Part shown: piece after piece, positions 55,451 through 63,362 of the stretch
Numbering within the stretch: the first letter of the stretch is position 1
Layout of the letters: every line of letters starts with the position of its first letter
Assembly: GCF_023715485.1 (NCBI RefSeq)
Contig: NZ_JAMBOF010000021.1
Coordinates: forward strand, 1-63,968
Length of the DNA: 63,968 nucleotides
Origin: Mesobacillus subterraneus
Lineage (GTDB): Bacteria; Bacillota; Bacilli; Bacillales; Cytobacillaceae
Direction of reading: 5' to 3'
The notes under the pieces: model-generated
What the model was told of the DNA's origin: nothing
Database searches by the model: none
The model's input: the letters and a program-made list of their open reading frames with translations, nothing else
Translations under genes and position numbers: made by a program

Positions 55451-56167
55451 TTAATCTTCGTATCCCTGCATGGATTCCATATGGCTAGCAATCATCGCAA
55501 TGATCGTGGAAGCTTCTTCTTTCGTGAAAATAAAGTTTGTTTCGTCTTTGATTATTTCATCATCCTCAGTCCATATACGGTTTATGCGGCGCAGTACTCC
55601 GTCTCCTGTTTCCTGTACAAGTCCAAACTGGTACGTCACTTCTACTTCATCTTCTTTCAAGAAAGCTGTGACCTCTGGAGTTTCCCACTCCACATCTATT
55701 ACTTCAAAGATATCGTCCTCGTCTGCAAATTCAGCCACATAGAGTTCTTGTTCTTCATCTTCATCCATTTCATTTATATCGCCATCTTCATAGGTATCCA
55801 CGTATAATGTGTCATCATCATCCGCTGCATAAATGACATCGAGATCTTCATTGTCATCATTTATGTAGTCGTGGAAACCCTCGTGAACAGCATCGACAAT
55901 ATCGTCTATATCAGAAAGAATGACTCTTGCAGGCTGCCCTAGCTCATCGTCGATTTTTTCAGTATAGAATTCTTCATTATGAGGGTCAAAAAATAGTGTA
56001 TAGAAATATTCTCTTTCACCGTCTTCATAGTCCACAAAAAATTCGATTCTTGGATGCTTTGATCCTCTTTCAACCGCCAGTTGGCCTTCCTGATCGTATT
56101 TTTCACAAATGGACTCAAGATGGTCCTGCAACTCCCCAACCACGCGGTCAAACCATTCCATTGACAT
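55451..56167 (-). CDS. uncharacterised very acidic protein
   Basis: 238 residues. I do not recognise a family. No signal peptide or membrane segment. The N-terminal part (MEWFDRVVGELQDHLESICEKY) looks helical; the middle (about 100-165) is extremely rich in D and E, with runs such as DDDDTLYVDTYEDGD; the C-terminal part (VTYQFGLVQETGDGVLRRIN and a final helix) looks like mixed sheet and helix. I chose the ATG giving MSMEW because AAGGGGTGG lies 6 bases upstream; an in-frame start 7 codons earlier would include that site. It has its own terminator and is separated from the next gene by another, so it is monocistronic. Confidence 0.8.
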   Translation of the reverse strand: MSMEWFDRVVGELQDHLESICEKYDQEGQLAVERGSKHPRIEFFVDYEDGEREYFYTLFFDPHNEEFYTEKIDDELGQPARVILSDIDDIVDAVHEGFHDYINDDNEDLDVIYAADDDDTLYVDTYEDGDINEMDEDEEQELYVAEFADEDDIFEVIDVEWETPEVTAFLKEDEVEVTYQFGLVQETGDGVLRRINRIWTEDDEIIKDETNFIFTKEEASTIIAMIASHMESMQGYED

Positions 56168-56383
56168 ACAAATCCACCCCTTCGTCATTATTCTGGATTA
56201 GTTTGCCCTGCTAGATATAAAACCTTGAAGGCAGAATTAGTAAATTATAAGGAGTGAATGATTAGTTGGTAGGGCACTAGGCGATATGGCTTTGTATGGG
56301 GATTAAAAAGTGGAAGGGAAAGTGGAAGGCTATTGCATTGCCCCAAAAATGTAGTAAGCCCCAAATAGAGAAGAGGATTATTA

Positions 56384-56415
56384 AAAAGCAAAGACCGCCT
56401 GCACCCAGGCGGTCC
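56384..56415 (-). terminator. terminator of the isp-nuclease operon
   Basis: GACCGCCT and AGGCGGTC form a perfect 8-base stem around a 6-base loop; on the reverse strand TTTGCTTTTTAAT follows. It lies 6 bases past the nuclease stop. The gap 56168-56383 shows no gene. Confidence 0.9.
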
Positions 56416-56420
56416 AACTT

Positions 56421-57194
56421 CTACATGCCAAGCATCTTCTCAGCCAGATCAGGAAAATCAATAAAGGGATTGCGGTTTCCTTGCAGATCCTGGATAGCCT
56501 TATTTCGATGCTGTTCATACACAGTAACCGGATGCATGTTATGCCACCCGAGCAATAGCTTGAAATCCATCTGATCCTCCAAATTGATCAAATCCAAATA
56601 TCTTAGTGCAAAATAGAACACAGCTCTTGCGACGCAGCCCTTTCCATATTCGGGTTCGAATTTCTCCTCCTCTGCCATCCCGCAGCCTGTCCTGATTCCA
56701 GCGGCAATGATCTCTGGTTCATAGGATGGAAAATCGAAATAAGGGTAATTGCTTCTCATGCTATTGCATCCAGGCTCGCAGGCAAAGAGATGATGAAGAT
56801 CCCCGCGCATTGGTTCGACCCCATCAAACCAGGACTGTGGCACCACATGCTCCGTGTTGAAAATGACCTGTATACCAATACCTCCTTCTTCTAATGATTG
56901 TAAAAGCCGCAAATCCTCCTCCATCACCTTGACTGGATCAAGGTCTTGTCCTGAATACAAACTTTTTAATTGCAGATTCTCCTGCAGGTCCACCCATGGA
57001 TATACATAAGCATGGGGGGAGTACCTCAATGGAGTCGTATGTGTTTTTACCAGTAATGAATGCAGCTCCTCTGGTGCAAATACAGCTCCGCAGTAATATT
57101 CATTCCGCTTTTTAGCATCAAGCTCAGCATCGTAATACTGTTTATTCTCGATGTTATGAAGATAAATTGCACTGGCTGAAGGGTTTAGGATCAT
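56421..57194 (-). CDS. endonuclease I-family nuclease, cytoplasmic form
   Basis: 257 residues. The His-Me finger of the endonuclease I family is visible as NTEHVVPQSW (113-122), GDLHHLFACEPGCNSMRSN (131-149), GCGM and YGKGCVARAVFYFALRY (184-200), and the C-terminal HPVTVYEQHRNKAIQDLQGN and RNPFIDFPD. These enzymes cut DNA, and often RNA, nonspecifically with magnesium. Family members are usually secreted, but the N-terminus here (MILNPSASAIYLHNIENKQY) has no signal peptide. The ATG overlaps the stop of the upstream protease gene by 4 bases (ATGA), so the two proteins are translationally coupled. A cytoplasmic nonspecific nuclease would need tight control; no inhibitor gene is evident. Confidence 0.9.
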   Translation of the reverse strand: MILNPSASAIYLHNIENKQYYDAELDAKKRNEYYCGAVFAPEELHSLLVKTHTTPLRYSPHAYVYPWVDLQENLQLKSLYSGQDLDPVKVMEEDLRLLQSLEEGGIGIQVIFNTEHVVPQSWFDGVEPMRGDLHHLFACEPGCNSMRSNYPYFDFPSYEPEIIAAGIRTGCGMAEEEKFEPEYGKGCVARAVFYFALRYLDLINLEDQMDFKLLLGWHNMHPVTVYEQHRNKAIQDLQGNRNPFIDFPDLAEKMLGM

Positions 57195-58156
57195 ACGGCA
57201 TCCATGACCATGGTTTTAAAGTTATGGTTGAAGATTTCTGCTAAATGCTCAGGGACTGTCAGGTATACAAGGCCGTTTCCTTCAAGCTTTGGTGAATTGC
57301 CAAGAGGAACGGTCCGCTTAATCAATTGAGCGTATAACTCCGGTTCTGAAAGCACCCTATCAAAATGCAAATTGGAATAGGTTTTAATCAATGCCAGTGC
57401 GCCAGAGACATGCGGGGCTGCCATGGATGTTCCGCTCAATGTAGCATATTTTCCATTCAAGTAAGTGGAAGTAATGCCTTCTCCGGGTGCCACTAAATCT
57501 ATTTCATTATGTGAATTGGTAAATTCAGAAGAGCCTCTTTCAAGGTTAATGGCACCAACGCTGATGACTTCGTTATAAGCTCCAGGGTAGGCGAATTCAT
57601 TGGTGGAGTCATCGCCATCACCTTCATTGCCTGCGGCACAAACGACAAGTATATTGTTATTAACAGCGGTTTTAATGGCTTCGTGCAGCTCAGGTACATC
57701 GGCTGGGCCGCCAAGGGACATCGATATAATATCCGCTTTTTGCTCAATAGCATAATGGATACCTTTGATGATCCAATCATATTTACCAGAGCCAGCCTTG
57801 TTCAGCACTTTCACAATCAATAATCCTGCTTCCGGTGCAACACCGATGACACCCGCCTCATTTTCCTGAGCTGCAATCGTGCCTGCCACATGGGTGCCAT
57901 GCCCATTATAGTCAGTATAAATATCAGGATTGCTGCGATCATCATCAGTAAAGTTCCTGCCGCCAATAATTCGGTCCTTTAAATCAGGGTGAGCAGTCTC
58001 GCAGCCTGTATCCAGTACAGCAACCTTGATGCCTTTTCCTTTTGTTTCATGCCAAAGCTTTGGCGCCTGGATTAACTCAACGCCTTTTGGAATCTCTTTA
58101 ATTTCCTCATTCTCCTCGACCAATCGGTAAGGAATAACACGAACTTCTTGCTCCAT
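57191..58156 (-). CDS. isp: intracellular subtilisin-family serine protease
   Basis: 321 residues. Catalytic triad D49 (AVLDTGC), H86 (NGHGTHVAG) and S244 (SGTSMAAPH), with oxyanion N177 (AAGNEGD). There is no signal peptide. Instead the short N-terminal extension EVRVIPYRLVEENEEIKEIP matches the intracellular subtilisin family, where an LIPY-type motif blocks the active site until cut off; here the motif reads VIPY (7-10). The start is ATG 58156 with AAGGAGGGAAAG upstream. In Bacillus these proteases appear in stationary phase and degrade cytoplasmic protein. The coupled nuclease gene downstream is unusual. Confidence 0.95.
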   Translation of the reverse strand: MEQEVRVIPYRLVEENEEIKEIPKGVELIQAPKLWHETKGKGIKVAVLDTGCETAHPDLKDRIIGGRNFTDDDRSNPDIYTDYNGHGTHVAGTIAAQENEAGVIGVAPEAGLLIVKVLNKAGSGKYDWIIKGIHYAIEQKADIISMSLGGPADVPELHEAIKTAVNNNILVVCAAGNEGDGDDSTNEFAYPGAYNEVISVGAINLERGSSEFTNSHNEIDLVAPGEGITSTYLNGKYATLSGTSMAAPHVSGALALIKTYSNLHFDRVLSEPELYAQLIKRTVPLGNSPKLEGNGLVYLTVPEHLAEIFNHNFKTMVMDAV

Positions 58157-58213
58157 TTCTTTCCCTCCTTAGAGATAAAATTGAAGCCGGTTCTAGTTGT
58201 ATTAATTATTTTA

Positions 58214-58252
58214 ACAATTCAGAATATTACACAACAGTACCGATAGTTGTGT
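58214..58252. promoter_or_regulatory. candidate regulatory sites upstream of isp
   Basis: On the reverse strand AATATTCTGAATTGT (58214-58228) matches the CodY consensus AATTTTCWGAAAATT at 11 of 15 positions. Next to it ACACAAC (58229-58235) and GTTGTGT (58246-58252) form a 7-base dyad spaced by 10. Both lie about 60-100 bases before the protease start in the 278-base divergent gap to ybaK. No promoter hexamers are convincing. A further AAGTAG/CTACTT dyad lies at 58396-58415 before ybaK. Confidence 0.4.
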
Positions 58253-58434
58253 TCTTTAAAAGGTTTGATAGCAAGAAAATAACCAAATTTGGGTATTTCA
58301 TCCTAATTACAAATAATCCGTCTGTAAATTTTTATACAGTAAACGTCTGAGAAAACTGGAAACGGAAACGTCCTTCAATGCTGTATTACACCCTCAAGTA
58401 GGTTGAACACTACTTCCTAAGGGGTGAGAATACT

Positions 58435-58878
58435 TTGAACATCGTAACGACATTTATAGATAAACGAAAACAGCAACAGGTCAAATATGAGCGATCCATG
58501 CTCCGTGAATTATCAATTAATATCCTGCAGAACAGGGTGAAACAATATTTTGGCGCTTCAAGGCTGACGTCCAGTCTGGTAATGAATTCAGGAATAGAGG
58601 AAGCTTGCTACGATGTGGCAATTGAGGCATATTTGCTGGGAGCGAAATTTGGCCGTTTCGGTTATTTCGGCGAACCTATTGAGGCGGTTAAGCCGCGCTG
58701 TGAAAAAGAGGAGAGGCACTTGATCGATACACTGTATAACTTTTTCCTTTTCTGGGGGAAGGGGGAAGAGGGCACAGGATCGGAGGAGCTTTACTACCTA
58801 TGCGAGCAGTATGTCGAAAGCTGGTGGCGAGAGGGATTCATGAAAGGTGAAAAGAAATACAAGCTAAGGCTCCACTAG
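58435..58878 (+). CDS. ybaK: YbaK, DUF2521-family protein
   Basis: 147 residues. Resembles B. subtilis YbaK in the segment CYDVAIEAYLLGAKFGRFGYFGE and the C-terminal WWREGFMKGEKKYKLRLH. Function unknown; predicted soluble and helical. The start is TTG 58435 with AAGGGGTGAG 6 bases upstream. Its place before cwlD is conserved in Bacillus. Confidence 0.85.
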   Translation: MNIVTTFIDKRKQQQVKYERSMLRELSINILQNRVKQYFGASRLTSSLVMNSGIEEACYDVAIEAYLLGAKFGRFGYFGEPIEAVKPRCEKEERHLIDTLYNFFLFWGKGEEGTGSEELYYLCEQYVESWWREGFMKGEKKYKLRLH

Positions 58879-58959
58879 CAGCTCTGCTCAAGTTCTAAAC
58901 CATTGACCTGTCCCATATAGTTTATTATCACGGACTAGCTGGGAAGGATGGTTAAGAAG

Positions 58960-59676
58960 ATGCGAAAAAAAATTAAAATGCTTTTATTTGCAGCCGGCCT
59001 GGCCGTGCTGTTTCTCATAGTGCAATATGATTTTACTGAAAACGATTCATGGGAATCATGGAACCTTCCGCTCTCCGGGAAAATCATCTATCTTGATCCG
59101 GGACATGGTGGTGTCGATCCGGGCGCAGGAGAAGATGATCCATTTGAAAAAGAGATTGCTTTGAATGTATCCCTCAAATTGCGGGATTACCTCCAGCAGC
59201 AGGGAGCGCTTGTCATCATGACGCGTGAGACAGATGTTGACCTCGCGGATAAAGGCTTAAAAGGTTACAGCAAAAGGAAGGTCCAGGATTTGAAAAGACG
59301 CCTGGAGTTGATTAATGAATCAGAAGCAGACCTTTTCGCGACCATCCATTTGAACGCGATTCCTTCTTCGAGATGGAAAGGTGCACAAACCTTCTATGCA
59401 ACGAATTTCAAAGAAAATAAACGTGCTGCCAAACTGATTCAGGATGAATTGCGCCGGAATCTGGAGAACACAGACCGCCAAGCCAAAGCGGCGAACAGTA
59501 TTTATCTTCTAAAACATACGAATAAACCTGGAGTTCTAATAGAAATCGGCTTTTTATCCAATCCAGAGGAAGAAGCAAACCTGAAACAGGATGCCTATCA
59601 GGAAAAAGTTGCGGCCTCCATTTATGAAGGAATGCTTCGTTATTTTACAGGAGAACAAAAATTCTGGGATAAATAA
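58960..59676 (+). CDS. cwlD: CwlD, spore cortex N-acetylmuramoyl-L-alanine amidase
   Basis: 238 residues. An N-terminal membrane anchor or signal (KKIKMLLFAAGLAVLFLIVQ) precedes an Amidase_3 domain with zinc ligands in YLDPGHGGVDPG (H), E in DPFEKEIALN and H in FATIHLNA, and the catalytic E in GVLIEIGFLSNP. CwlD cleaves side chains from muramic acid so that PdaA can form muramic-delta-lactam in spore cortex; GerD, encoded nearby, is reported to work with it only in some species. I chose ATG 58960 (MRKKIK) because homologues start there; ATG 58948 is an alternative but directly abuts the AAGG. Confidence 0.95.
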   Translation: MRKKIKMLLFAAGLAVLFLIVQYDFTENDSWESWNLPLSGKIIYLDPGHGGVDPGAGEDDPFEKEIALNVSLKLRDYLQQQGALVIMTRETDVDLADKGLKGYSKRKVQDLKRRLELINESEADLFATIHLNAIPSSRWKGAQTFYATNFKENKRAAKLIQDELRRNLENTDRQAKAANSIYLLKHTNKPGVLIEIGFLSNPEEEANLKQDAYQEKVAASIYEGMLRYFTGEQKFWDK

Positions 59677-59750
59677 AGGAGGGTCATCGATCCTTCTTTT
59701 TCTTATAAGTAAGGGTGCCAATGAAGTCATAGAACGACTTCACCGGCGCT

Positions 59751-59792
59751 CTCCAGTGCTAGTAGGGGCTGACCAAGGCGCTTACGCTTTTC
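59751..59792 (+). repeat. short copy of the intergenic repeat element
   Basis: CTCCAGTGCTAGTAGGGGCTG followed by ACCAAGGCGCTTACGCTTTTC matches the right part of the element at 18252. A GAAGTC/GACTTC hairpin (59723-59742) precedes it and may end the cwlD transcript. Confidence 0.7.
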
Positions 59793-59838
59793 TTTTAGAA
59801 ATGTGTGATAGGTTTAACACTTAGTAATTTTACCAATG

Positions 59839-59847
59839 TGGTATACT
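59839..59847 (+). promoter_or_regulatory. candidate extended -10 promoter for salA
   Basis: TGGTATACT fits TGnTATAAT with one change, 38 bases before the salA start. No strong -35 is present at the right distance. Confidence 0.5.
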
Positions 59848-59884
59848 GTCAATGGAGTTAAAAATAACAGAGGAGGGTGTCATT

Positions 59885-60937
59885 ATGTTATCTGAAGCTA
59901 AGGTGCGCGAACTTTTAAAAGACCTTAAGGAACCATTTTTACATAAAACACTCGAAGAAATAAATGCGATCGAAGAAATCAAGATCAAAGAAGAGAAGAA
60001 TCATGTAAGCGTTAAAATTGCGATTGCCAAAACTGGCACTGCTGAACAGCTTCAGCTGCAAACACAAATCGTGAACACCCTAAAAGAAGCAGGAGCAGCC
60101 TCTGTAGGACTAAGATTCTCGGAACTGCCTGCTGAAGTCCTTTCAAAATTCCAAACAGCGGCACCTGAAGAGGAAGGCCTGCTTTCTCCAAATAGCAAAA
60201 CGACGTTTATCGCGATTGCGAGCGGCAAAGGCGGCGTCGGCAAGTCCACTGTTTCCGTGAACCTTGCAGTTTCGCTTGCCCGACTAGGCAAAAAAGTGGG
60301 ACTAGTTGATGCTGATATCTATGGTTTCAGTGTTCCTGACATGATGGGAATCACAAAGCGCCCAGTCGTAAGGGGAGAAAGAATCATACCGGTTGAAAGA
60401 CATGGAGTCAAGGTCATCTCGATGGGATTCTTTGTGGAAGACAACGCACCGATCATCTGGCGCGGTCCGATGCTCGGTAAAATGCTGAACAGCTTCTTTA
60501 ACGAAGTCGAATGGGGAGAACTTGATTATCTATTGCTTGATTTGCCTCCAGGCACAGGAGACGTAGCATTGGATGTACACACCATGCTCCCTTCATGTAA
60601 AGAAATCATCGTCACCACTCCGCATCCGACTGCGGCATTTGTTGCTGCGCGTGCTGGGGCAATGGCACTAAGGACTGAACACGAAATTCTTGGAGTCATT
60701 GAAAATATGTCTTACTTTGAAAGTAAGCTGACTGAGGAAAGGGAATACGTCTTTGGTCAGGGCGGCGGAGAAAAATTAGCTGATGAGCTTAATACAAAGC
60801 TCTTAGGCAAATTGCCATTAGGCCAGCCAACCTGGAATGAAGAGGACTTTGCTCCATCCATTTATCAGGAAGATGATCAAATTGGCGCAATTTATACAAA
60901 CATTGCCCAAGAAGTCGTCCAAATGCTTGAAAAATAA
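59885..60937 (+). CDS. salA: SalA, Mrp/ApbC-family P-loop ATPase
   Basis: 350 residues. An N-terminal MIP18-like domain (about 1-90) precedes a ParA/MinD-type ATPase with SGKGGVGKST (about 113-122), DADIYGFSVPD and LDLPPGTGDV. In Fe-S carriers of this family the segment after ENMSYF contains a CxxC pair; here it reads ESKLTEEREYVFG with no cysteines, which points to SalA, a regulator that in B. subtilis represses scoC and so raises protease expression. ATG 59885 follows GAGGAGGGTGTCATT. A bidirectional terminator separates it from convergent gerD. Confidence 0.92.
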   Translation: MLSEAKVRELLKDLKEPFLHKTLEEINAIEEIKIKEEKNHVSVKIAIAKTGTAEQLQLQTQIVNTLKEAGAASVGLRFSELPAEVLSKFQTAAPEEEGLLSPNSKTTFIAIASGKGGVGKSTVSVNLAVSLARLGKKVGLVDADIYGFSVPDMMGITKRPVVRGERIIPVERHGVKVISMGFFVEDNAPIIWRGPMLGKMLNSFFNEVEWGELDYLLLDLPPGTGDVALDVHTMLPSCKEIIVTTPHPTAAFVAARAGAMALRTEHEILGVIENMSYFESKLTEEREYVFGQGGGEKLADELNTKLLGKLPLGQPTWNEEDFAPSIYQEDDQIGAIYTNIAQEVVQMLEK

Positions 60938-60941
60938 AAGA

Positions 60942-60978
60942 AGAGCCTCTCCCGTTTAATAATGGGAGAGGCTTTTTG
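60942..60978. terminator. bidirectional terminator between salA and gerD
   Basis: AGCCTCTCCC (60944-60953) pairs perfectly with GGGAGAGGCT (60964-60973). T-rich sequence follows on both strands, serving the convergent genes. Confidence 0.93.
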
Positions 60979-61003
60979 CATGCAGTGCATATTCGGAAGG
61001 GGG

Positions 61004-61642
61004 TTATTGTCCTCCAGAACCGCTGCCGCCAGAGGCTCCTCCGCCACCGCCTGATTGACCTCCGCCATCTTCTTGGCCGCCTTCAGGCTTCTGAGTCGGA
61101 ATTTCCTCAGCTGCTTTTACAATCAAAGCCTGCAGCTTAGCTTTGAAAAGCGGGCTCTCAAAGGTTTCGGTCATCACCTTTTGCAAATGTTCGCGATACT
61201 CTTTGCTTTTTAGGAGTGTGGTGAGTTCTTTTTCCAACTCTGGGTCCTTCATTGTCTCTATCATCATGCCTTTATATTCTGGATCCTTCATCAGGTTTTT
61301 TAACAACTGCTCATTTTCCTTCTTCATGCTTTTTGCGACGCTCTCAGCAAACTTCGGATCTTCGAAGGATTTTTTCCAGAAATCCATGCCTTTGTCTGAC
61401 GTAAGTGTTTTCTCGATTGTATCAGTCACGACCGGCTGGTCCATTATTAATTTTTCTTTCATGCCATCGTCGCCCATAACTTCCTGGATTGCTTTTTTGC
61501 CATCATCTGTCTTCAGGATGTCGACAACCATCTTCTTTGTTTCTTCATAATCTACCTGCCCCCCGCCTGACTCGGTTGGAGCACAGCCGGCAGCTAAAAG
61601 TAAAAAGGTTGCGGGGAGTACAAATTTCATCATCTTATTCAT
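61004..61642 (-). CDS. gerD: GerD, germination lipoprotein
   Basis: 212 residues. Lipoprotein signal peptide MNKMMKFVLPATFLLLAAGC with the modified cysteine at about 20, a helical core (about 30-185) rich in repeated DPE/KEL patterns, and a C-terminal tail of glycine, serine and glutamine. GerD is needed in the spore inner membrane for clustering of nutrient germinant receptors. GAAAGGGGATTGAAAA precedes the start. A sigma-G type promoter lies upstream. Confidence 0.94.
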   Translation of the reverse strand: MNKMMKFVLPATFLLLAAGCAPTESGGGQVDYEETKKMVVDILKTDDGKKAIQEVMGDDGMKEKLIMDQPVVTDTIEKTLTSDKGMDFWKKSFEDPKFAESVAKSMKKENEQLLKNLMKDPEYKGMMIETMKDPELEKELTTLLKSKEYREHLQKVMTETFESPLFKAKLQALIVKAAEEIPTQKPEGGQEDGGGQSGGGGGASGGSGSGGQ

Positions 61643-61677
61643 TTTTCAATCCCCTTTCACATAGGCAGCCCTAATTT

Positions 61678-61708
61678 TAGAATGAGTAATAAGACAAATT
61701 ATTATGCA
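61678..61708 (-). promoter_or_regulatory. sigma-G type promoter of gerD
   Basis: On the reverse strand TGCATA (61708-61703) and CATTCTA (61684-61678) are 18 bases apart, fitting forespore promoters (TGnATA, CATnnTA). This agrees with forespore expression of gerD. Confidence 0.75.
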
Positions 61709-61789
61709 CGACACGGGCACCTAGATTTTTCTTACCTGCATTGGTACAATCAATTAGTGCAGATTATTAATGTTTTGGGGGAAAAGATC

Positions 61790-62461
61790 GTGACAAGCCG
61801 TAATTGGGTCAACCTATTCCTAACCACACTGGTTGTTGGTGCCGTGACTACAGCCGTTGTTGGTTTTATTGTCCGTTGGAATGAATTCGCGCATCTCTTA
61901 AGTGATTTTAATTTTATTGAATTCCTTTCAATTTTAGTATGGCTTATGGGTGTGGGACTTATTTTTAGTATTCTTAGCCAAATGGGTTTCTTTGCTTATT
62001 TGACTGTCCACCGCTTTGGGCTCGGTATATTCAAATCAGCAGCTCTTTGGAATGCAGTTCAGCTCATCCTGATCGCTTTTGTTCTCTTTGACCTGGTGTA
62101 TCTTCGTTATAATGCATTTGCAGATAGCGGCGAAGGCATTCTGCCATATTTGGGCCTTGCGGCGATTGTATTGATCGTGGGTCTGATCACAGCGTATATA
62201 AAAGTAAAACAAACGAATAAAGAAGCTTTTATACCAGCCCTGTTTTTCATGGTAGTCGTAACGGTGCTTGAGTGGGTCCCGGTCTTGAGGGTAAATGAAC
62301 ATAGCTGGCTATATCTGATGTTGTTCCCGCTGTTAGTGAGCAATGCCTATCAGCTGCTTGTCCTCCACAAGCTAAACCAGAAATCGTTAGAGGAACGCAA
62401 AGCACTTCAGGAGAAGAATAAGGATAATAAAAAAGCACAAAAAAAACCGTCCAACGCGTAA
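61790..62461 (+). CDS. kbaA: KbaA, activator of KinB sporulation signalling
   Basis: 223 residues with about six transmembrane helices and a basic C-terminal tail (KNKDNKKAQKKPSNA). In B. subtilis KbaA is needed for the KinB branch of the sporulation phosphorelay. I chose GTG 61790 (MTSRNWVNLF) because GGGGGA lies 7 bases upstream and the first helix follows at once; an in-frame ATG at 61682 would add 36 residues but lies inside the gerD promoter region and has no ribosome binding site. The tail is longer than in B. subtilis and runs into the terminator. Confidence 0.88.
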   Translation: MTSRNWVNLFLTTLVVGAVTTAVVGFIVRWNEFAHLLSDFNFIEFLSILVWLMGVGLIFSILSQMGFFAYLTVHRFGLGIFKSAALWNAVQLILIAFVLFDLVYLRYNAFADSGEGILPYLGLAAIVLIVGLITAYIKVKQTNKEAFIPALFFMVVVTVLEWVPVLRVNEHSWLYLMLFPLLVSNAYQLLVLHKLNQKSLEERKALQEKNKDNKKAQKKPSNA

Positions 62462-62478
62462 TTGGACGGTTATTTTAT
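62443..62478. terminator. bidirectional terminator between kbaA and pdaB
   Basis: AACCGTCCAA (62445-62454) pairs with TTGGACGGTT (62462-62471), with T- or A-rich flanks on both sides. The left arm encodes the last residues of KbaA and the right end is just before the pdaB stop region. Confidence 0.92.
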
Positions 62479-63222
62479 TTCGGATGATTTTGAGTCTCCG
62501 TTTGCAATCATCTCAGACACGGTGACCATTTTTAGATTCTTTGATCGGATATCTTTCAAAACAAGGGGCAATGCTTCTGCTGTTTGTTTCGCTGAATCAG
62601 AGGCATGCATTAACAGGATGTCTCCTTTTTTTGCTTTTGCCGCATTTTCAGCAATTACGGAAGTTCCAGGATTAGTCCAGTCCTTGGTATCAAGACTCCA
62701 GTGAACGACGGTATAGCCAAGTCGCTCTGCTATTTTCAAGGTGCGCTGATCGAAATGTCCAGTAGGGGCCCTGAGCAAGTCAATATTTTTCACGTTTAGC
62801 TTTTTAAATGCTTCCTGTGCCTTCATGATGTCGCGCCTGATTTTGTCCTCCTCAAGATCGGTGTAATCTTTATAGTCGTAACCGAGCATGCCAATCTCAT
62901 AACCCTCTTTCACCATTCTGCTAACGAGGTCAGGATGCCTCTCAGCCCAGGATCCAGATAAAAAGAAGGTGACCGCTCCTGCCTTTTCTTTCTTTAGGAC
63001 ATCCAGGATCGGTTCGGCTTTTTCGTCCCCCCAGCCAATATTAAAAGTGAGGGCCAAGTCTTTTTCCCCTTTATAAATGGCTTTCGGTCCATCCTTGGCA
63101 GAAAAAGCGGGGATTTGGACCATATTTTCTGTGAAGAAGAACCATGCTGTAAAAAAAGCGGCAATCACGACGACAAACATCGTTTTAATCGACTTAGCAT
63201 TTAACACAAAAAAGAAATTCAT
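62470..63222 (-). CDS. pdaB: PdaB, spore polysaccharide deacetylase family protein
   Basis: 250 residues. One N-terminal transmembrane anchor (about 11-32), then a NodB-homology domain with LTFNIGWGDEKAEPIL, FFLSGSWAERHPDLVSRMVKEGYEIGMLGYDYKDY and LLRAPTGHFDQRTLKIAERLGY and LLMHASDSAKQTAEAL. The usual metal-binding pair DD is replaced by GWGDE, as in B. subtilis PdaB, so it may not be a normal deacetylase. PdaB is needed to keep spores intact late in sporulation. GAGGTGGTGAGAAA precedes the ATG. A CATAACTT on the reverse strand about 60 bases upstream could be a sigma-E -10 box. Confidence 0.93.
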   Translation of the reverse strand: MNFFFVLNAKSIKTMFVVVIAAFFTAWFFFTENMVQIPAFSAKDGPKAIYKGEKDLALTFNIGWGDEKAEPILDVLKKEKAGAVTFFLSGSWAERHPDLVSRMVKEGYEIGMLGYDYKDYTDLEEDKIRRDIMKAQEAFKKLNVKNIDLLRAPTGHFDQRTLKIAERLGYTVVHWSLDTKDWTNPGTSVIAENAAKAKKGDILLMHASDSAKQTAEALPLVLKDIRSKNLKMVTVSEMIANGDSKSSEIK

Positions 63223-63362
63223 TTTCTCACCACCTCGTCCAATGCACTCCTTGTCTAATTTTTATTCGGATTTTAAAAAGTTATGATAAAAATGAGATTA
63301 TAAAAATCATAAAAAAAGATAAGACTACAATCACTATGAGAAAAATGAACAGGAGTGTATGT

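Noticed and set aside
56294-56574. Forward ORF between the acidic gene and the nuclease
   Set aside because: Poor composition, crosses a terminator and lies antisense to the nuclease end.
61682-61789. Upstream ATG of kbaA adding 36 residues
   Set aside because: No ribosome binding site, overlaps the gerD promoter, and the added residues are not membrane-like; GTG 61790 has GGGGGA at normal spacing.
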